Shown one piece after another: positions 1-10,633 of a stretch of DNA of 64,000 nt. Position numbers and translations under genes: made by a program. This DNA comes from Cercis canadensis. Lineage: Eukaryota; Streptophyta; Magnoliopsida; Fabales; Fabaceae. A model generated the notes under the pieces. It ran no database searches, was not told where the DNA came from, and saw only the letters and a list, made by a program, of their open reading frames with translations. The DNA lies in the NCBI GenBank assembly GCA_003255065.1, contig QAOA01003417.1, positions 84,549 to 148,548 on the forward strand, given 5' to 3'. Within the stretch, counting starts at the first letter, position 1, and each line of letters begins with the position of its first letter.

Positions 1-500
1 TGAATTGTCTTAAAGAAAACGAGATACCCGTGCCTCATCCTAGTACCACATCTCTAATTTTCTCTAACCTGTTGTTATTATCTGTATTTTATTTTCTATT
101 TTCTAGGCTTGGGAACAACAAAAAAGAGTGAAAAAAAGGAAAGGACCAGAGGCGGTGGTGACAACAAGCGACGAGTAATGCTTGGTGAATATCCTAGTTA
201 TACTAGGATTGGCTGGTTTGGTGTCCTAGGTGAGTGGTATGCAAGGCTTATAAAGCCTTCCAGAGCAATAGCTGATGGTGGATTTTTCTTTCCCTTTAAT
301 TTCTAGTGTGAGAAGTTTTTGTGAGAGACATGGGTGTAATTGAGATTAGGGATTGTAAGAGAATTGTGAATAACCTTGTACTTTGTGGTTTCATAGTGAA
401 ATTTTTTTGTTGCTTCTTCTGTAGATATGGGTAAATTTCCGAACCACATAAATTCCTATGTTTGATGATTTTCCTACTGTGCTAATTTTCCTAACGACAA
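1..500. other. Non-coding spacer, nothing recognised
   Basis: AT-rich DNA. A 65-codon open stretch at 109-306 has no similarity that I recognise and is preceded by a pyrimidine-rich tract ending in ag, so it could be an exon remnant. I see no supporting motif. The lectin relic starts to the right, at about 525. Confidence 0.4.
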
Positions 501-524
501 CTAATGGCAGCAGAACATCCCACC

Positions 525-1035
525 TGCCATATATATAAAAACTTTGACCCACCAAAAAGGTATTAGAGGGATGATGAAAACTTTGCCAAATAGACCTTTG
601 CTATTATGTAAAACCATGTTACCATTTAGTAGTAGGACTAAACCCATCACCCTGTTGTTGGTAGTACCAGTTTGCCAAGCCACTCTGCCATCAACATCAG
701 CTAGAACAAGGTTCCCATCTTGACCAAATGTGAGATTGGCACTCTCACGTACTGGGTTGCCATGATTGGCCTCCCAAACCCAGCGCATGATGGACTCAGA
801 CCGATGATGACCCATGCGTGGCGAGAGGGTGAAAGCATTAGGTGTGGTGTTATAGAAGCAAAGGGTGAATGGGAAAGATACGGTAGCTAGCCTCATACTC
901 AACTACGTAGTTGCGGAATTCACCTTGGTTTGTGTAGCTGAAAGTAGCAAAGGATGGCACAATGGCTTGGATTGCAAAAGAAGAGAGGAGAAAGACTAAA
1001 ACAACGAATAATGGAAGAGGAGTAAACTTAGCCAC
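525..1035 (-). pseudogene. EP1-like bulb-type lectin glycoprotein, 5' fragment with frameshifts
   Basis: Reading from an ATG at 1035, the first 24 residues form a typical secretory signal peptide (hydrophobic core LPLFVVLVFLLSSFA). The segment GEFRNYVVEYEASYR follows, which is characteristic of EP1-like secreted epidermal glycoproteins. The frame is then lost near 870-880. It resumes as PFTLCFYNTTPNAFTL and RWVWEANHGNPVRE, and continues through the mannose-binding-lectin-type strand DGNLVLADVDGRVAWQT and LLLNGNMVLHNSKG. A second frameshift near 585 splits the conserved WQSF motif, and homology stops after VGQS at about 525. About 170 of the usual 430 or so residues remain, so the rest of the lectin domain, S-locus-like and PAN regions are missing. 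Family members are secreted cell-wall proteins. This copy cannot make one. Confidence 0.8.
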
Positions 1036-1129
1036 ATTACTCTGTTTCTGGTTTTAATGTTTGCTCATCTGTAGGTGTTCTATGGTATGTTTATATGTTC
1101 ATGAAAACCTAAGATAAAGAAATAGGAAC

Positions 1130-2490
1130 CCAATTCACTGATAGAGATGGCTCTATGTTCAACTTTAAAGGTCTTATAAATTATTGGTATCAATGTTGAT
1201 ACTTAATTGAGATATACCATTGAATGAAGACACTTTTATTTTGTTAATTGGTTACATTTTTTGTTTTTATTGATTCTACTTGACTTATTCAGTTACAATT
1301 CCTTTGTTGTTGGTTCATTTCCTTAAAGTGATTGAACCCAATTCCTTAGTGAAACAATCCTCCCTATACCAATTACTTGTCCAATTCCTTGACACAACAA
1401 ATTAATCTAGGTGATTTGGTTCTAGGAAATTAATCTGATACCACCTAAACGAAGTTATCTATTCCTAGATTAACTCAATTTAGGACAGAATTTACAGAGC
1501 ACATTCGGATCTTACTATTCCTAGTATTGAAACGAATCTTTTAACCATTCAAATGGTAGCTAAGCATTTAAAGGCATTAATAACAGTAAATTCCATTCAA
1601 CAAAAGGAGTTGTACTAAAACAAGTTTATTCAATCTTGAAACCTCATTACAATTGAATTACATCAAACCCCAAACACTAAGAATTTAGCTACTCATACTT
1701 GAATTCAATAAAAGCAAATAAGTAAGATTCAACATCAAATGGAAAGAAGAAGAAGAAGAAACTCTGTGATGATCCAGTCGCAATTGCTCCCCTTCCTCCT
1801 CTAGTTCTTCTGCTCCTTTTCTTCCCAAGTATGGCCTCCTCTGACACATGCATCAGATTTCCTTTTATACTTGTGCAGAATTAGGTCATTTGGTCAAAAA
1901 TAGCTCGAACACGGCTCTGACACGGCCGTGTTTCTTTTCTGGTCCTCGGCATGTCACTTATGTTGCATTTCTGGTCATTGAACACAAGCTATGACACGGC
2001 CGTGTTCCTTTTCTAGTCTTGGCTGTGTCGCTTAGACATGGCCTGTGCTCTTCTCTGGTCTGGGCGTGTCTTTTCTTTGTAGCCTCTGCCTGTTCAACAC
2101 GGCCGTGTTCTTCTCTTGCCTTGACCGTGTTTGCCCTTAGACTAAGTCTTTGTTCTCTTGGACATTCTGCTTGATCAACACGGCCTTGGACACGGCCGTG
2201 TCTGTTCTTGTCTAAGGCCGTGTTTGTCCATAAGCTTGACCAGTAGCCTTTAGATGTTAGACACGGGGTACACACGGCCGTGTTCCTGCCCGTGTCTACC
2301 TAAAAACTTGTTGTATGGCTGCTTTCCTTGCCATTTTCTCCATGGATTGCTTCCAGATTCTTCTCATTTCCTGATTACCCATCTTGGTACCTGTCAAAGC
2401 CAATTTATGGATTAAACACCATGTTTAAAGAAGATTTGCTCACAATGCAGGTAAGAATTCAGTATTAAAACATGGATTTTATAGTCCTAA
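1130..2490. other. LTR-like non-coding segment of an unidentified retroelement
   Basis: This stretch has the look of plant gypsy LTR/UTR sequence. It runs from AT-rich DNA through a (GAA)n tract near 1743-1760 to a GC-richer part with repeated cacggccgtg palindromes (1921-2282). It abuts the broken RT of the Tat/Ogre-like element at about 2500. I find no second copy in the window and no clean TG...CA ends or target duplication, so the assignment to an LTR is an inference. Confidence 0.35.
1921..2282. repeat. Five dispersed copies of the 10-bp palindrome CACGGCCGTG
   Basis: Exact copies start at 1921, 1995, 2098, 2191 and 2273, spaced 74-103 bp apart, most inside a longer a/cacggccgtgtt context. 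Partial copies lie between them (for example near 2178 and 2216). The stretches between copies share pyrimidine-rich words such as tcttttctggtc, so this is a degenerate tandem repeat of about 80-100 bp. Confidence 0.75.
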
Positions 2491-2502
2491 AAGACAAGTA
2501 TC

Positions 2503-3000
2503 ACTTAGCCACCATGTTGTCTATGTAAACTTCAATCTCCTTATACATCATGTCATGAAACAACGTGACCATAGCCTTTTGATACCTTGCCCTAGTATTT
2601 TTCAACCCAAATGGCATTACCCTATAACAATACGTGCCTCAGTGAGTGATAAATGTGGTTTTCTCCTTATTCTCCTCAGCCATTGGAATTTGATTGTATC
2701 TTGAATACCCATCTATGAATGAATACAAGTGATTTTTTTGTTGTATTATCAACCAACACATCTATATGAGGCAAAGAGAAATAATCTTTAGGAATGGCTC
2801 TATTCAGATCTTGGAAGTCCACACACATTCTTACCCGTCCATCTTTCTTAGGTACTGGAACTATGTTGGCGACCCATTCAGGATAAGTAGCCATTTCTAA
2901 GAACCCAGCCTCTATTTGTTTAATCACTTCATCTTTTATCTTACTAGACATTCCTGGCCTCATCTGTCTTAACTTTTGTTTGACCAGTTTGCAATCGAGA
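2503..3000 (-). pseudogene. Reverse transcriptase fragment (Tat/Ogre-like)
   Basis: The segment around 2963-2676 contains EVIKQIEAGFLEMATYPEW, VPVPKKDGRVRMCVDF and DLNRAIPKD, the N-terminal fingers and palm of a Ty3/gypsy RT. In other frames it continues through EKTTFITH-like and MPFG-like words to VTLFHDM and KEIEVYIDNM at about 2540-2510. The catalytic YxDD box reads YIDN, so the second aspartate is lost. Several frame changes separate the pieces. The fragment stops a few residues after the box. Confidence 0.7.
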
Positions 3001-3059
3001 TATAATGGGATCTAATGAGATACAATACTAGGGTCGAGACCCGGCATGCCTTGATAGGA

Positions 3060-3302
3060 CTAGGCAAAAATATCTAAGTACTCTTTGAATAAAGCAATCA
3101 TTTCTTCTCTTTCCAGATTGTCAACAAATTTCAAGTCCCTCTTCTCTTCCTCAATGCCCAAGTTTATTATTTGTACGTCTTCATTATAGGGACTTATTGC
3201 CTTTTCATGTAACTCAACCATATTTGCAAATCTATCAAAAAGCTCTACATTCTCATCAGAGTTGTATCCATCTATATCAAATTCAACATGAGAATCAATC
3301 AT
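3060..3302 (-). pseudogene. Pre-RT linker fragment of the Tat/Ogre-like polyprotein
   Basis: It holds an acidic stretch (DIDGYNSDENVELFD) followed by VQIINLGIEEEKRDLKF and a segment ending KEYLDIFA. In Tat/Ogre polyproteins this precedes the conserved Asp-Met-Pro-Gly stretch just upstream of RT. The relic and the RT fragment lie in the expected order about 60 bp apart. It has no independent function. Confidence 0.55.
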
Positions 3303-3640
3303 TGGACAAATAGAATCATGGTTTTGGGCAAGAGATCCGTATTATCAAGACTCTTGGGAATAAAATCCAAAGAAAATTGAACAAAAGTTAATTAAATGGA
3401 GATTAGTGTGAAAAAAATGACAAATAGTTGGGAAGATAATGAATGAGATAACACTGAATTCAAACTCCATACTAAAATACTTCATTAATATGAAACATAA
3501 AATGGGGTCTAATGTAATAACATTCAAATGACTTTGGACCTTGGTCATAAGAAAAATAATGACAGAAACAACTATTACTCAAATGAGACAATCTCTGGCA
3601 ATGGTTCCATTTCCTAGTTAATCAGTTGTTCTTTCTCGTT

Positions 3641-3952
3641 CTAAGGCCAGATCTGGCAACTCTTCTCTTGATGACCCTCCAAAGTGTTCACCATGTGCAT
3701 AGGGTCGGCAGCACCAAGAGGAAACATCATTCCAACTGACTCATGAAATGTCTCTCGAAGAGGAGGGATACTCCTTGCTTCTTCCTCTTGACCATTTCCT
3801 TGCAACCCCACTGACTCCTCAGTTGAGGGCTTATATCCTAACCCCTGTTTGCCAACATTCTTCGGGAGTGAGATAGGAACATTTATGCCTTGTAAGTTAA
3901 CTCCTAGGCCTTTTCCTTTTTGAAATCCATTATTCATCATGATTTGAGACAC
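3641..3952 (-). pseudogene. G-patch-like segment between protease and RT
   Basis: The words NGFQKGKGLGVNLQGI and GKQGLGYKPS form the glycine-rich pattern seen downstream of the protease in Tat/Ogre elements. It follows the protease relic on the minus strand, as expected. It is a fragment of the same decayed polyprotein rather than a separate gene. Confidence 0.6.
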
Positions 3953-4290
3953 TATTTGGTTAACATCTTATTTTTTTGTGTCTCCCTCCTATTACTATCT
4001 GCTATCTTTAAAGACTGAAAAGAAGTTTCTAAGGCTTCTTCTGTTGTCTCCACATACAACAAAGAGTTGGGTTTAGTTACCAACATTTTCTCCTCTCCTT
4101 TGACGGCGATTACTTTTCCATCGTTGATATATTTCAACATTTGATGAAGAGTAGATGAGACTATTCATGCTGTATGAATCCATGGCCTCCCTAAAAGTAT
4201 GGTGTAGGTTAGCTCTATGTCCATCACTTGAAAATAGATGTCAAACCGACTGGGCCCAATTTTCAAATGAAGCAAAATGTCTCTAAGAAC

Positions 4291-4650
4291 TTATCTTTTT
4301 GTCCCATCAAATGCTCTTACTGCCATGTTGTTGTCTTGGATTAGGGACCTGTTAATAGGCAATTGTGTTAAGGTTGAATAGGGAAGCACAGTTAGGGCAA
4401 ACCAATTATCAATTAGGACTCTTACCACTATGTACCCTTCACACTTGAGCGTAATGTGAAGTGCCTTAGTATGATTCCTTATACCGGGCATTAACTCTTC
4501 ATTAGAGAAGGAAATAATACTGACATTCCGGATGAAGTTTACCATACCCCCAAACTTATCCACAGTGATACCAAGCTGCACATAAGCCTGATCTAAAAAT
4601 TTTTGCAAGGCTCTTTTGTGGGACTCTAAACTCATAAAAAGTGATAACAA
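4291..4650 (-). pseudogene. Retroviral-type aspartic protease fragment (Tat/Ogre-like)
   Basis: The stretch VRVLIDNWFALTVLPYSTL corresponds to the protease active-site region, where relatives carry an LIDNGSALNVLP-type motif. Here the glycine after Asp-Asn is tryptophan, so the catalytic loop is damaged. SLIQDNNMAVRAFDGTKR follows at the downstream end, the usual flap-side motif. The upstream part (LDQAYVQ..FGGMVNFI) is poorly conserved. Confidence 0.6.
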
Positions 4651-5123
4651 AGAAATACAAGTAGGGTTTTCTTTATTTGTTCCACTATGTCGTATTCGCT
4701 TCGCTTCATTATTTTTAAAAATTCCTCATCTTCATTACCAACTTCTTGGGTATCCATTTTCTTGGTCAAGAGCGGTTCTTTTCCATCATTCAAAGCCTTC
4801 CTTCTCTCCTTTCGTTGCCGCTCTACCTCTTCTGAAGTGTAACATCTCCCACTTTTGGTAATTCCTCCATTTTCTACAACATTTGTGATCAAACTTGTCC
4901 CTTTCTTCTTTTTCAAGTTTATTTCATCAGAAAAGTCCCTTGAACTTTGTTCTTGGGTAGACACTACCCTTACTCCATAATTCCAGGGCACTGTCCAATT
5001 ACTCTCATAGGGAAAAGGGATTGGTACTTGTATAACCACGTCTGGCTGCACTTGATTAGTTGGTGGGCCTGAGAAAACTTTAAGAACAAATGGCTTGAAA
5101 ATCTGAGACTCCTCTCCAGCCAC
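4632..5123 (-). pseudogene. Gag-to-protease linker of the Tat/Ogre-like polyprotein
   Basis: A lysine- and glutamate-rich 163-codon open stretch overlaps the protease relic in another frame. It contains TKSGRCYTSEEVERQRKERRK, which matches the linker placed between gag and protease in Tat/Ogre elements (a G-R-x-Y-T-x-E core). The overlap of frames at 4632-4650 marks a frameshift relative to the protease. Confidence 0.45.
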
Positions 5124-5149
5124 ATTGATATCTTCTCTTACAACACTAC

Positions 5150-6660
5150 TTCATTTTTTGAATCTTAAAAGCCCAAGTGAAATCAATTTTTGAATTCCCA
5201 ACAATCCTCTATATTATGGCCATAGCTCGATGATGCTCGCAGAATAACCCCTTATCGAACTTTTCATCATTTTCTATTCCTCTGAAACAAACCTTTATGT
5301 CACATCCTACTGACTTCAAACTTGCCCATACTTTCCTTATTGGCATTTTAACTTCCTTGATTTTCTTGACCACCTCGGCCTCCTCTATAATGGCATTTTC
5401 CCTTGGCCTTCCCTCATGATTAGGCAAAGGGTTCATATTTACATTTAGTCTATCTCTTATCTCCTCAATTTTGATAGCCCCTTGCTTAATTAAGTATAAG
5501 ATTGCATATTTAAAGGTGGGACAATCTTCAACGGAGTGGCCTAACACTCCTATAATAGTCACACTTAAGATTTGGGTTATACCAATTTAGAAATGGTGGT
5601 TGCAAGGGTGTTACAGGTTTTGGAGCTATTGCATGGGCCTCACATAGCTGTCTGAACAATTCAGCTCTTAAGATAAGGATATTGGGGAAAAGGCTCATCT
5701 CTCAAAGGAGGATGGGGTTGATTTCTATACCTCTAGTAATTGGGTTTAGTTGGTGGTCTAGGCATTGGATTATTTGGAATTGCATTTTGTGGGGTAGGTT
5801 GATAAGTAGGAACGAATAGTGCAGAGACTAGTCTAGGTGTATAGTATAGTTGAGGTGGTAAAAAATTATTGACTTAATGAGGGTATAGGAGATTAGGGTA
5901 AAATTGGTAAGATTGGCTTCCGTGATGTGGAAAATGTAGGGATACAAGTGTTTGGACATGGCTTAGATCTCCTTCAATTTTCTTAAACGGTTGTCATTTC
6001 CTCATATTATTATTATTATTATTATTTTCACTTTTCAAGAATGTAAATTTCCCAGCTCGATGCATCTTTTCCACCTTCTCTCCAGCATTGATCACTTCAG
6101 AGAAATCCCTATAGACACTTGCCACCATCAATTCAACATACATGGAATTCAAAGTTTTCACAAAATAATGGACCATGACAGATTTCTCCATTTCTGCACA
6201 TACTCCTTGAAGCTTTCCCCCCTTCTCTCTTTCTTATGGCTCCCAGTTGTGCTCTAGTAGGAGCTATGTTGTCGTTGAAACTATATTACTTTAATAAAGC
6301 ATCCACTAAGTCCCTCTATGTGTGAATCTTAAAATGATCCAGGCGCCAATGCCAATTTGCAGTGGGACCCATCAAACTTTCTAGGAAAAAGTGCATGAAA
6401 AAATTCTCCTCTCATGCCCAGATAGACATCTTAGTGCAGTAGGATTTCAAATGAAGTTGGGGATTAGTTGTCCCATCATATCGTGCGAATTCAAGCATTT
6501 TGAAATCCTTAGGAAGTGTAATCTCTAAAGTTAGAGAGAGTTCCCCAATATGCATTGCGTCGTATGCCCCTGATCCTTACATCATCTTAGTCTATTCTTC
6601 CAAAAGCACTTGCTTTTTCTCCATTGATTCTACCCTCAGCCTCTCCTTCTCTAACTCTTC
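5150..6660 (-). pseudogene. Gag of the Tat/Ogre-like element
   Basis: Starting near 6660, in shifting frames, I read an LPKDFK-like and YDGTTNPQLHLKSYCTKM segment (about 6520-6430), an HFFLESL..A.WHW segment, a VKTLNSMYVELMVAS..DFSEVINAGE segment (6191-5994), and a later VEDCPTFKYAILYLIKQGAI segment (5562-5209). These correspond in order to the retrotransposon gag domain and its C-terminal part. At least four frame breaks separate them. A short (ATT)n tract at about 6006-6028 has expanded inside the coding relic. Confidence 0.65.
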
Positions 6661-6739
6661 CTTCTATTTCCCTTAAGGAAATGTCCTTGAAGCTTCTTGT
6701 GCAAAGTAATGAGTAATTGGATGGGTGTACATGTAGACG

Positions 6740-7560
6740 CCCCTTAATTGTTAGGTTATTCTAGGCATCTCGACAAAATTAAAGCTCGACGATGGATTAA
6801 ATTAGAGAATAATTGTGTTGACAATTTTTCCTAATGTTCTTGAGGTGAGAGATAATTTCTTGGTTATGCCAGAGGTACTGGCATGGCCAATGAAATTTTC
6901 AATATCATTTTTTATCTTTTTAATTAATATTTCCTGAGCATTTATTCGCTACATTGTAATTCTCCTCATTACTTTCTGTCATTGTTTTTACTTATGCTAG
7001 AGTAAGATTATCAATGAAGGAATAATCAAAATTAGTCATAATAATGACGATATTTTGACGTTCCGGAGGTAAAGGGATTTCTCTAGTTTTTTCAGAGATA
7101 CAGGTAAGGCCTAAGACTAACTCCTGATAAATTTTTTTTCTATGTATAATTCTCCGAAAAACTTTCTCTATGTATAATTTCATACTTCCATATATCTTAA
7201 AATGTGGATGAAATGTACTGATAAAGGAATAATTGAGGATAGTTGTGATGATAGCGACTCCTTGACATTCCGGAGGTGAGGAGTGTCCCTTTGACCTTTC
7301 CAGATGTACTGGTGGGCTAAAGAAAGACCTTCAATAGAAATCTTTTTCCACAAATTTCAAACTCATTTTCTAACATGCATAATAAATTTCATTTCGTACA
7401 TTTTCTAGTTATTACTTAGATAATAAAAATGTTAAAACTTGCTTATGACAGAATAGATTGGGAAATGATTGTAATGACAATCACAAACTCTACTTAATAA
7501 TCTTGAGGCATAATTTTAGGTTTCGCCAGAAGGACTGGCAGGACCTAACAAAGTATTACT
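6740..7560. repeat. Imperfect tandem repeat, unit about 220 bp, four diverged copies
   Basis: Related blocks recur at roughly 6780-6900, 7000-7120, 7210-7330 and 7450-7560. Each has an AT-rich start (agaataattg/ggaataatc/ggaataattg), then a block such as gacgttccggaggtaaagg (7057-7076) or gacattccggaggtgagg (about 7263-7280), then a ccaga..tactggc/gg block. Divergence is high. The position next to LTR-like sequence suggests an LTR or leader repeat. Confidence 0.4.
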
Positions 7561-7589
7561 TTATTTGAAACACACTGTTAGGACCAATT

Positions 7590-7950
7590 TAATTCATTTA
7601 GAAAAGATAACAATTGATTAAATAGGTAACCGTTCTAAGAACAGGCGTTGTAGGGTGCTAATACCTTCCCACACATAATCAACCCTCGAATCCAAACTCT
7701 GAANAACCCTCAAATCCAAACTCTGAAAACGCAGACCTTCCCTTTTTTTTAGGTGTCTAATCACACCATTTCATTTGTTAAAAATGGAATAAAATGATTG
7801 ATAGCGACTCCATTCTTTTGCATCATATCATGCACCTTATCTTTTTATTTTTCTCGTTTTGTGGGGGGGGGGGGGGGGGGGNNNNGCCGCTCTGCTTCGC
7901 TCTCCCGAAAAAGGACGTTGCGACAACTAGTTTGGAGAATTTTTTAAATT
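7590..7950 (+). mobile_element. Possible Tat/Ogre-type LTR 3' end and leader in plus orientation
   Basis: From memory of the family, the run ggcgttgtagggtgctaata, then ccttccc..., a cgcagacc word, an aggtgtcta word and a tagcgactcc word, with gacgttgcgacaa at about 7912-7924, resembles the R/U5 end and leader of Tat/Ogre elements, whose primer site starts with a TGGCGACTCC-type word. The sequence is decayed and interrupted by an N-gap. The orientation is opposite to the adjacent gag-pol relic. Confidence 0.35.
7862..7885. other. Poly-G run ending in a 4-base assembly gap
   Basis: About 19 G residues are followed by four undetermined bases (7882-7885). The sequence on the far side starts gccgctctgc. 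A homopolymer next to an N-gap suggests a sequencing or assembly limit, and the true distance is unknown. Confidence 0.8.
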
Positions 7951-8420
7951 CCTTTTCTATTTTGGAAAAGTTTCCTGAATTGAATTTGCCAAAGTGCTTA
8001 TACTAACCTTTAATATTATGGCATTCCTTTCAGAACACTTGCATACATATATTCCCCATCATGCACTATGCCTTCATCAAATTTCATAATGTAATCTTTA
8101 GTAATAAGATACTAACTAGAGAAAAAGGTAGGGATGGAAGAGAGATACCTGGGTAGGCTGGTGCATTTTGAATCACTTGGGAAAATCAAAATTGATACCC
8201 TTTATTAAATTGTATATCATATAAGAGCCCTTGGAATAATGTTTGATGTCTTATCTAATTCTATTAAAGTTTTGTGCTCATTATTTGATTTCCACAAATA
8301 GAAATGCTTGAAGGGAGATGCGATTAGATGTTCTATTTCCTATGCCACTTTTGGATTAAGTGATCCATTTTGTCTCACTTTTTTCCTAGGACTTTAATGT
8401 TTATTGGGTGGATAAAAAGG

Positions 8421-8422
<2 letters not shown>
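7951..8422. other. AT-rich spacer, nothing recognised
   Basis: No coding motif, repeat pair or terminal structure was seen in this stretch on either strand. Confidence 0.4.
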
Positions 8423-8504
<82 letters not shown>

Positions 8505-8549
8505 TTTTTTTGTGTATAATATGTGTTTTTTTTTTTTTTTTTTTTTTTT
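8423..8549. repeat. Long interrupted poly-T tract
   Basis: Three T runs, the first over 50 bases, are broken only by single G residues and by the words gtgtataatatgtg and ctg. The apparent long open frames here on both strands are low-complexity artefacts. On the minus strand the tract is an A-rich tail, so a retroposon lying to the right is possible, but I recognise no body for one. Confidence 0.8.
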
Positions 8550-8985
8550 CTGTTGGTAGTTTAATGAAAGCATTTATATGGTTATTCGGAAAGCTAAAGT
8601 TTGTGGGAATGCTTTTTTTCCCTTGCATGAACAGCTTCCTAGGAAGGATGCTTACAACAGATGATTTGAGGAGTCATTACATGATTGTCAAGTGTCAAGG
8701 AGAAGAAGATGATGATTTGAATGATGTGATAGTTGATGAATTCTGAAGAACTTTGTATGATTTGTTTTAAAGATTGTGTTGTCATGTTGGTATTGGTCTT
8801 CTTGGACTTATTCTTTGATGATTGATTGTTACTTTGTTAGACTATGTAATTAGTTTTGGTCATCTTGGATGATTTGAATTATGTGATGGAGAATTATTTG
8901 TCATTGATTTGGTGTTTGTCATTGATTTGCTTTTTTTTTTTTTTTTTTTTTTTTTTNTTGCTTTTTTTTTTTTTTTTTTCTATTT
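8550..8985. other. Unrecognised spacer with a second poly-T tract
   Basis: 8560-8746 is open on the plus strand and ends with an acidic tail (QGEEDDDLNDVIVDEF). I cannot place it in a family. 8931-8979 is another T-rich tract containing a single N at 8957. Confidence 0.35.
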
Positions 8986-9093
8986 TTGCCCGCCTAACCC
9001 ATAACCCACAGTGGGTTGGGTTGGGTTGAGATTTTCTCAACCCGCCCCGCCCCGTTTGGTGGCGGGTCGGGCTGCTTGTCTTGACAGCTCTAC
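8986..9093 (-). mobile_element. Possible terminus of a hAT-like DNA transposon
   Basis: Read on the minus strand the segment starts tagagctgtcaagaca, then has runs of ccgacccgcc and ggggcggggcggg. Terminal sequences of this style (TAG-GCTGTCAA followed by GC-rich cccgaccc words) occur in plant hAT families. I could not find the matching opposite end or an 8-bp target duplication, so only one end is proposed. Confidence 0.3.
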
Positions 9094-10411
9094 ACCCAAT
9101 AGATAATGACCATAACTTGGAGAATTTAATAATCCAATAATTATTCCAAATTGAACTAAAAATTAAATTTAAGACAATCGCCCAAAAATAAGACTACCAA
9201 TCAGTTCTCACGTAGGTAAATGTAGAAACTATCAAATTAAATTGGCAACATCTTCTATGCAATGCTTAGAACCAAACTAAAACTCGCAAAAGTGGAATAA
9301 TGGAAAGTTAAGTAAATGGCACTCATGCATAATCCAAAATAGCCACATTCAAATTAGAACTGAAAACAGTGAAAAAAATGCAAAAAAAGTCAAACAATGC
9401 ACACATCAAGGACACACATCTTATGGTTATATCGAGACAAACGGTGCTAAATTTTGAGCTCTGTAGCTCCAGAAATAATATAAAGATTAAGTGCTGCCAG
9501 AGCTATTTGGCAACTTGACAACATAGAAACCATAGCTAAATTGAAATGCAAGAATCATGCAAAAAGAAGCATTATAATTCAAATTATAGACAAAAGACTG
9601 GACATACATGTCAATAGTGATAGGGCAGCAGTGAACAGTCATATTCAAATCTAAACTGGGAGCAAGTTAGACATGTAAAAATTCTGAAATTTTCACAGAT
9701 TGAAGATTATGTCATACGGTTCTAACAAGATAAACGGTACTCAAATCCCAGCTTTATAACCCCAGAAACAAATAAAACACTTAGTGCTGCTAGCAAGAAT
9801 TGACAACAGTGAAAATTCACAAAGGTGCATGACAAAGGAAACTTCAACTGCTCTAGATTAGAATCAAAGGTCAAATTCAATAAGACATAAAGGAATAACA
9901 TTATTATCAGAAGTTGAACTTTAAGGCTGCAAGCGTACGCCTTAGCAACATCTCTCTACAATGCTCAAGCATAACATCAATAGACCTCATTTCAAATCTA
10001 AACACCATGCCTTTCCCACTTTACCATACATATCAAACTGAAAATTAAACAATGGGCATTTTACATTGATCATACCAATCAAAAAGAAGTCAATGTGACA
10101 AAAGCAACTTTTATAGTTTTCAACAGCTCTTTTCTTGATTGATTTCTTCCACACGACTTTGTCTTTGATTCAATGATTTTTGTTTTGAAATATTCATTAA
10201 TTTCAAAATATCTTTTGATTACCACATCAGCATGCCTTCTTGAAATGAACCAGTTTTACAAAAAAACTTATTCTATGTAATGCAAAACTCTTTCTTCCTC
10301 TATATCATTAACATGTCACTTTAGTAAACACTTAACAAACAGATTAGGGTCAGTGACATAGAAAGATCTTTTGTTATCATCAAAATTGGATTGGAGGATG
10401 TGGAACTAACA
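9094..10411. other. AT-rich spacer with a weak duplicated block
   Basis: No gene is recognised. Two related blocks, about 9432-9530 and 9729-9820, share the words aaacggt.ctaaat, agct.t.ta.c.ccagaaa and agtgctgc.ag, about 297 bp apart. They look like an old local duplication or the remains of a repeated element. Confidence 0.35.
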
Positions 10412-10592
10412 TGTTGAGATTAAATGCCATTTCAGCAAGGATTTATTAATTTGTTAATGCCATGTCAGCATTTGAAAGTCCAGTTAGCTAGGCTTTAGTC
10501 AAGGCAGTTAAGTTAGTTATTCTTCAAGTCAATTAGTAAAGTTAGTTGAGATGTAAATCTCTAGAGTTCTCTAAAAAAGGTTGAGCAACAAC

Positions 10593-10633
<41 letters not shown>

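Larger units (their letters stand above)
2500..6660 (-). mobile_element. Tat/Ogre-lineage Ty3/gypsy element, degenerate gag-pol fragment
   Basis: Read on the minus strand, domains appear in the order gag (about 6660-5150), linker, protease (about 4650-4291), G-patch-like segment (3952-3641), pre-RT linker (3302-3060) and RT (about 3000-2503). This order and the wording of the motifs match the Tat/Ogre branch. Many stops and frameshifts interrupt it. Everything after the RT active site (rest of RT, RNase H, integrase, 3' LTR) is absent, because an unrelated LTR-like segment begins at about 2500. No LTR pair or target duplication can be assigned. Confidence 0.75.

Noticed and set aside
1958..2275. 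105-codon minus-strand frame with repeated HGRV words
   Set aside because: Produced by the CACGGCCGTG repeats in LTR-like DNA; no start context or family match.
8401..8746. Long open frames on both strands over the poly-T tract
   Set aside because: Pure Phe or Lys runs from a homopolymer; no protein evidence.
8403..9101. Possible target duplication attgggtg/cacccaat for the hAT-like end
   Set aside because: The two words are inverted, not direct, repeats, so they cannot be a target site duplication.
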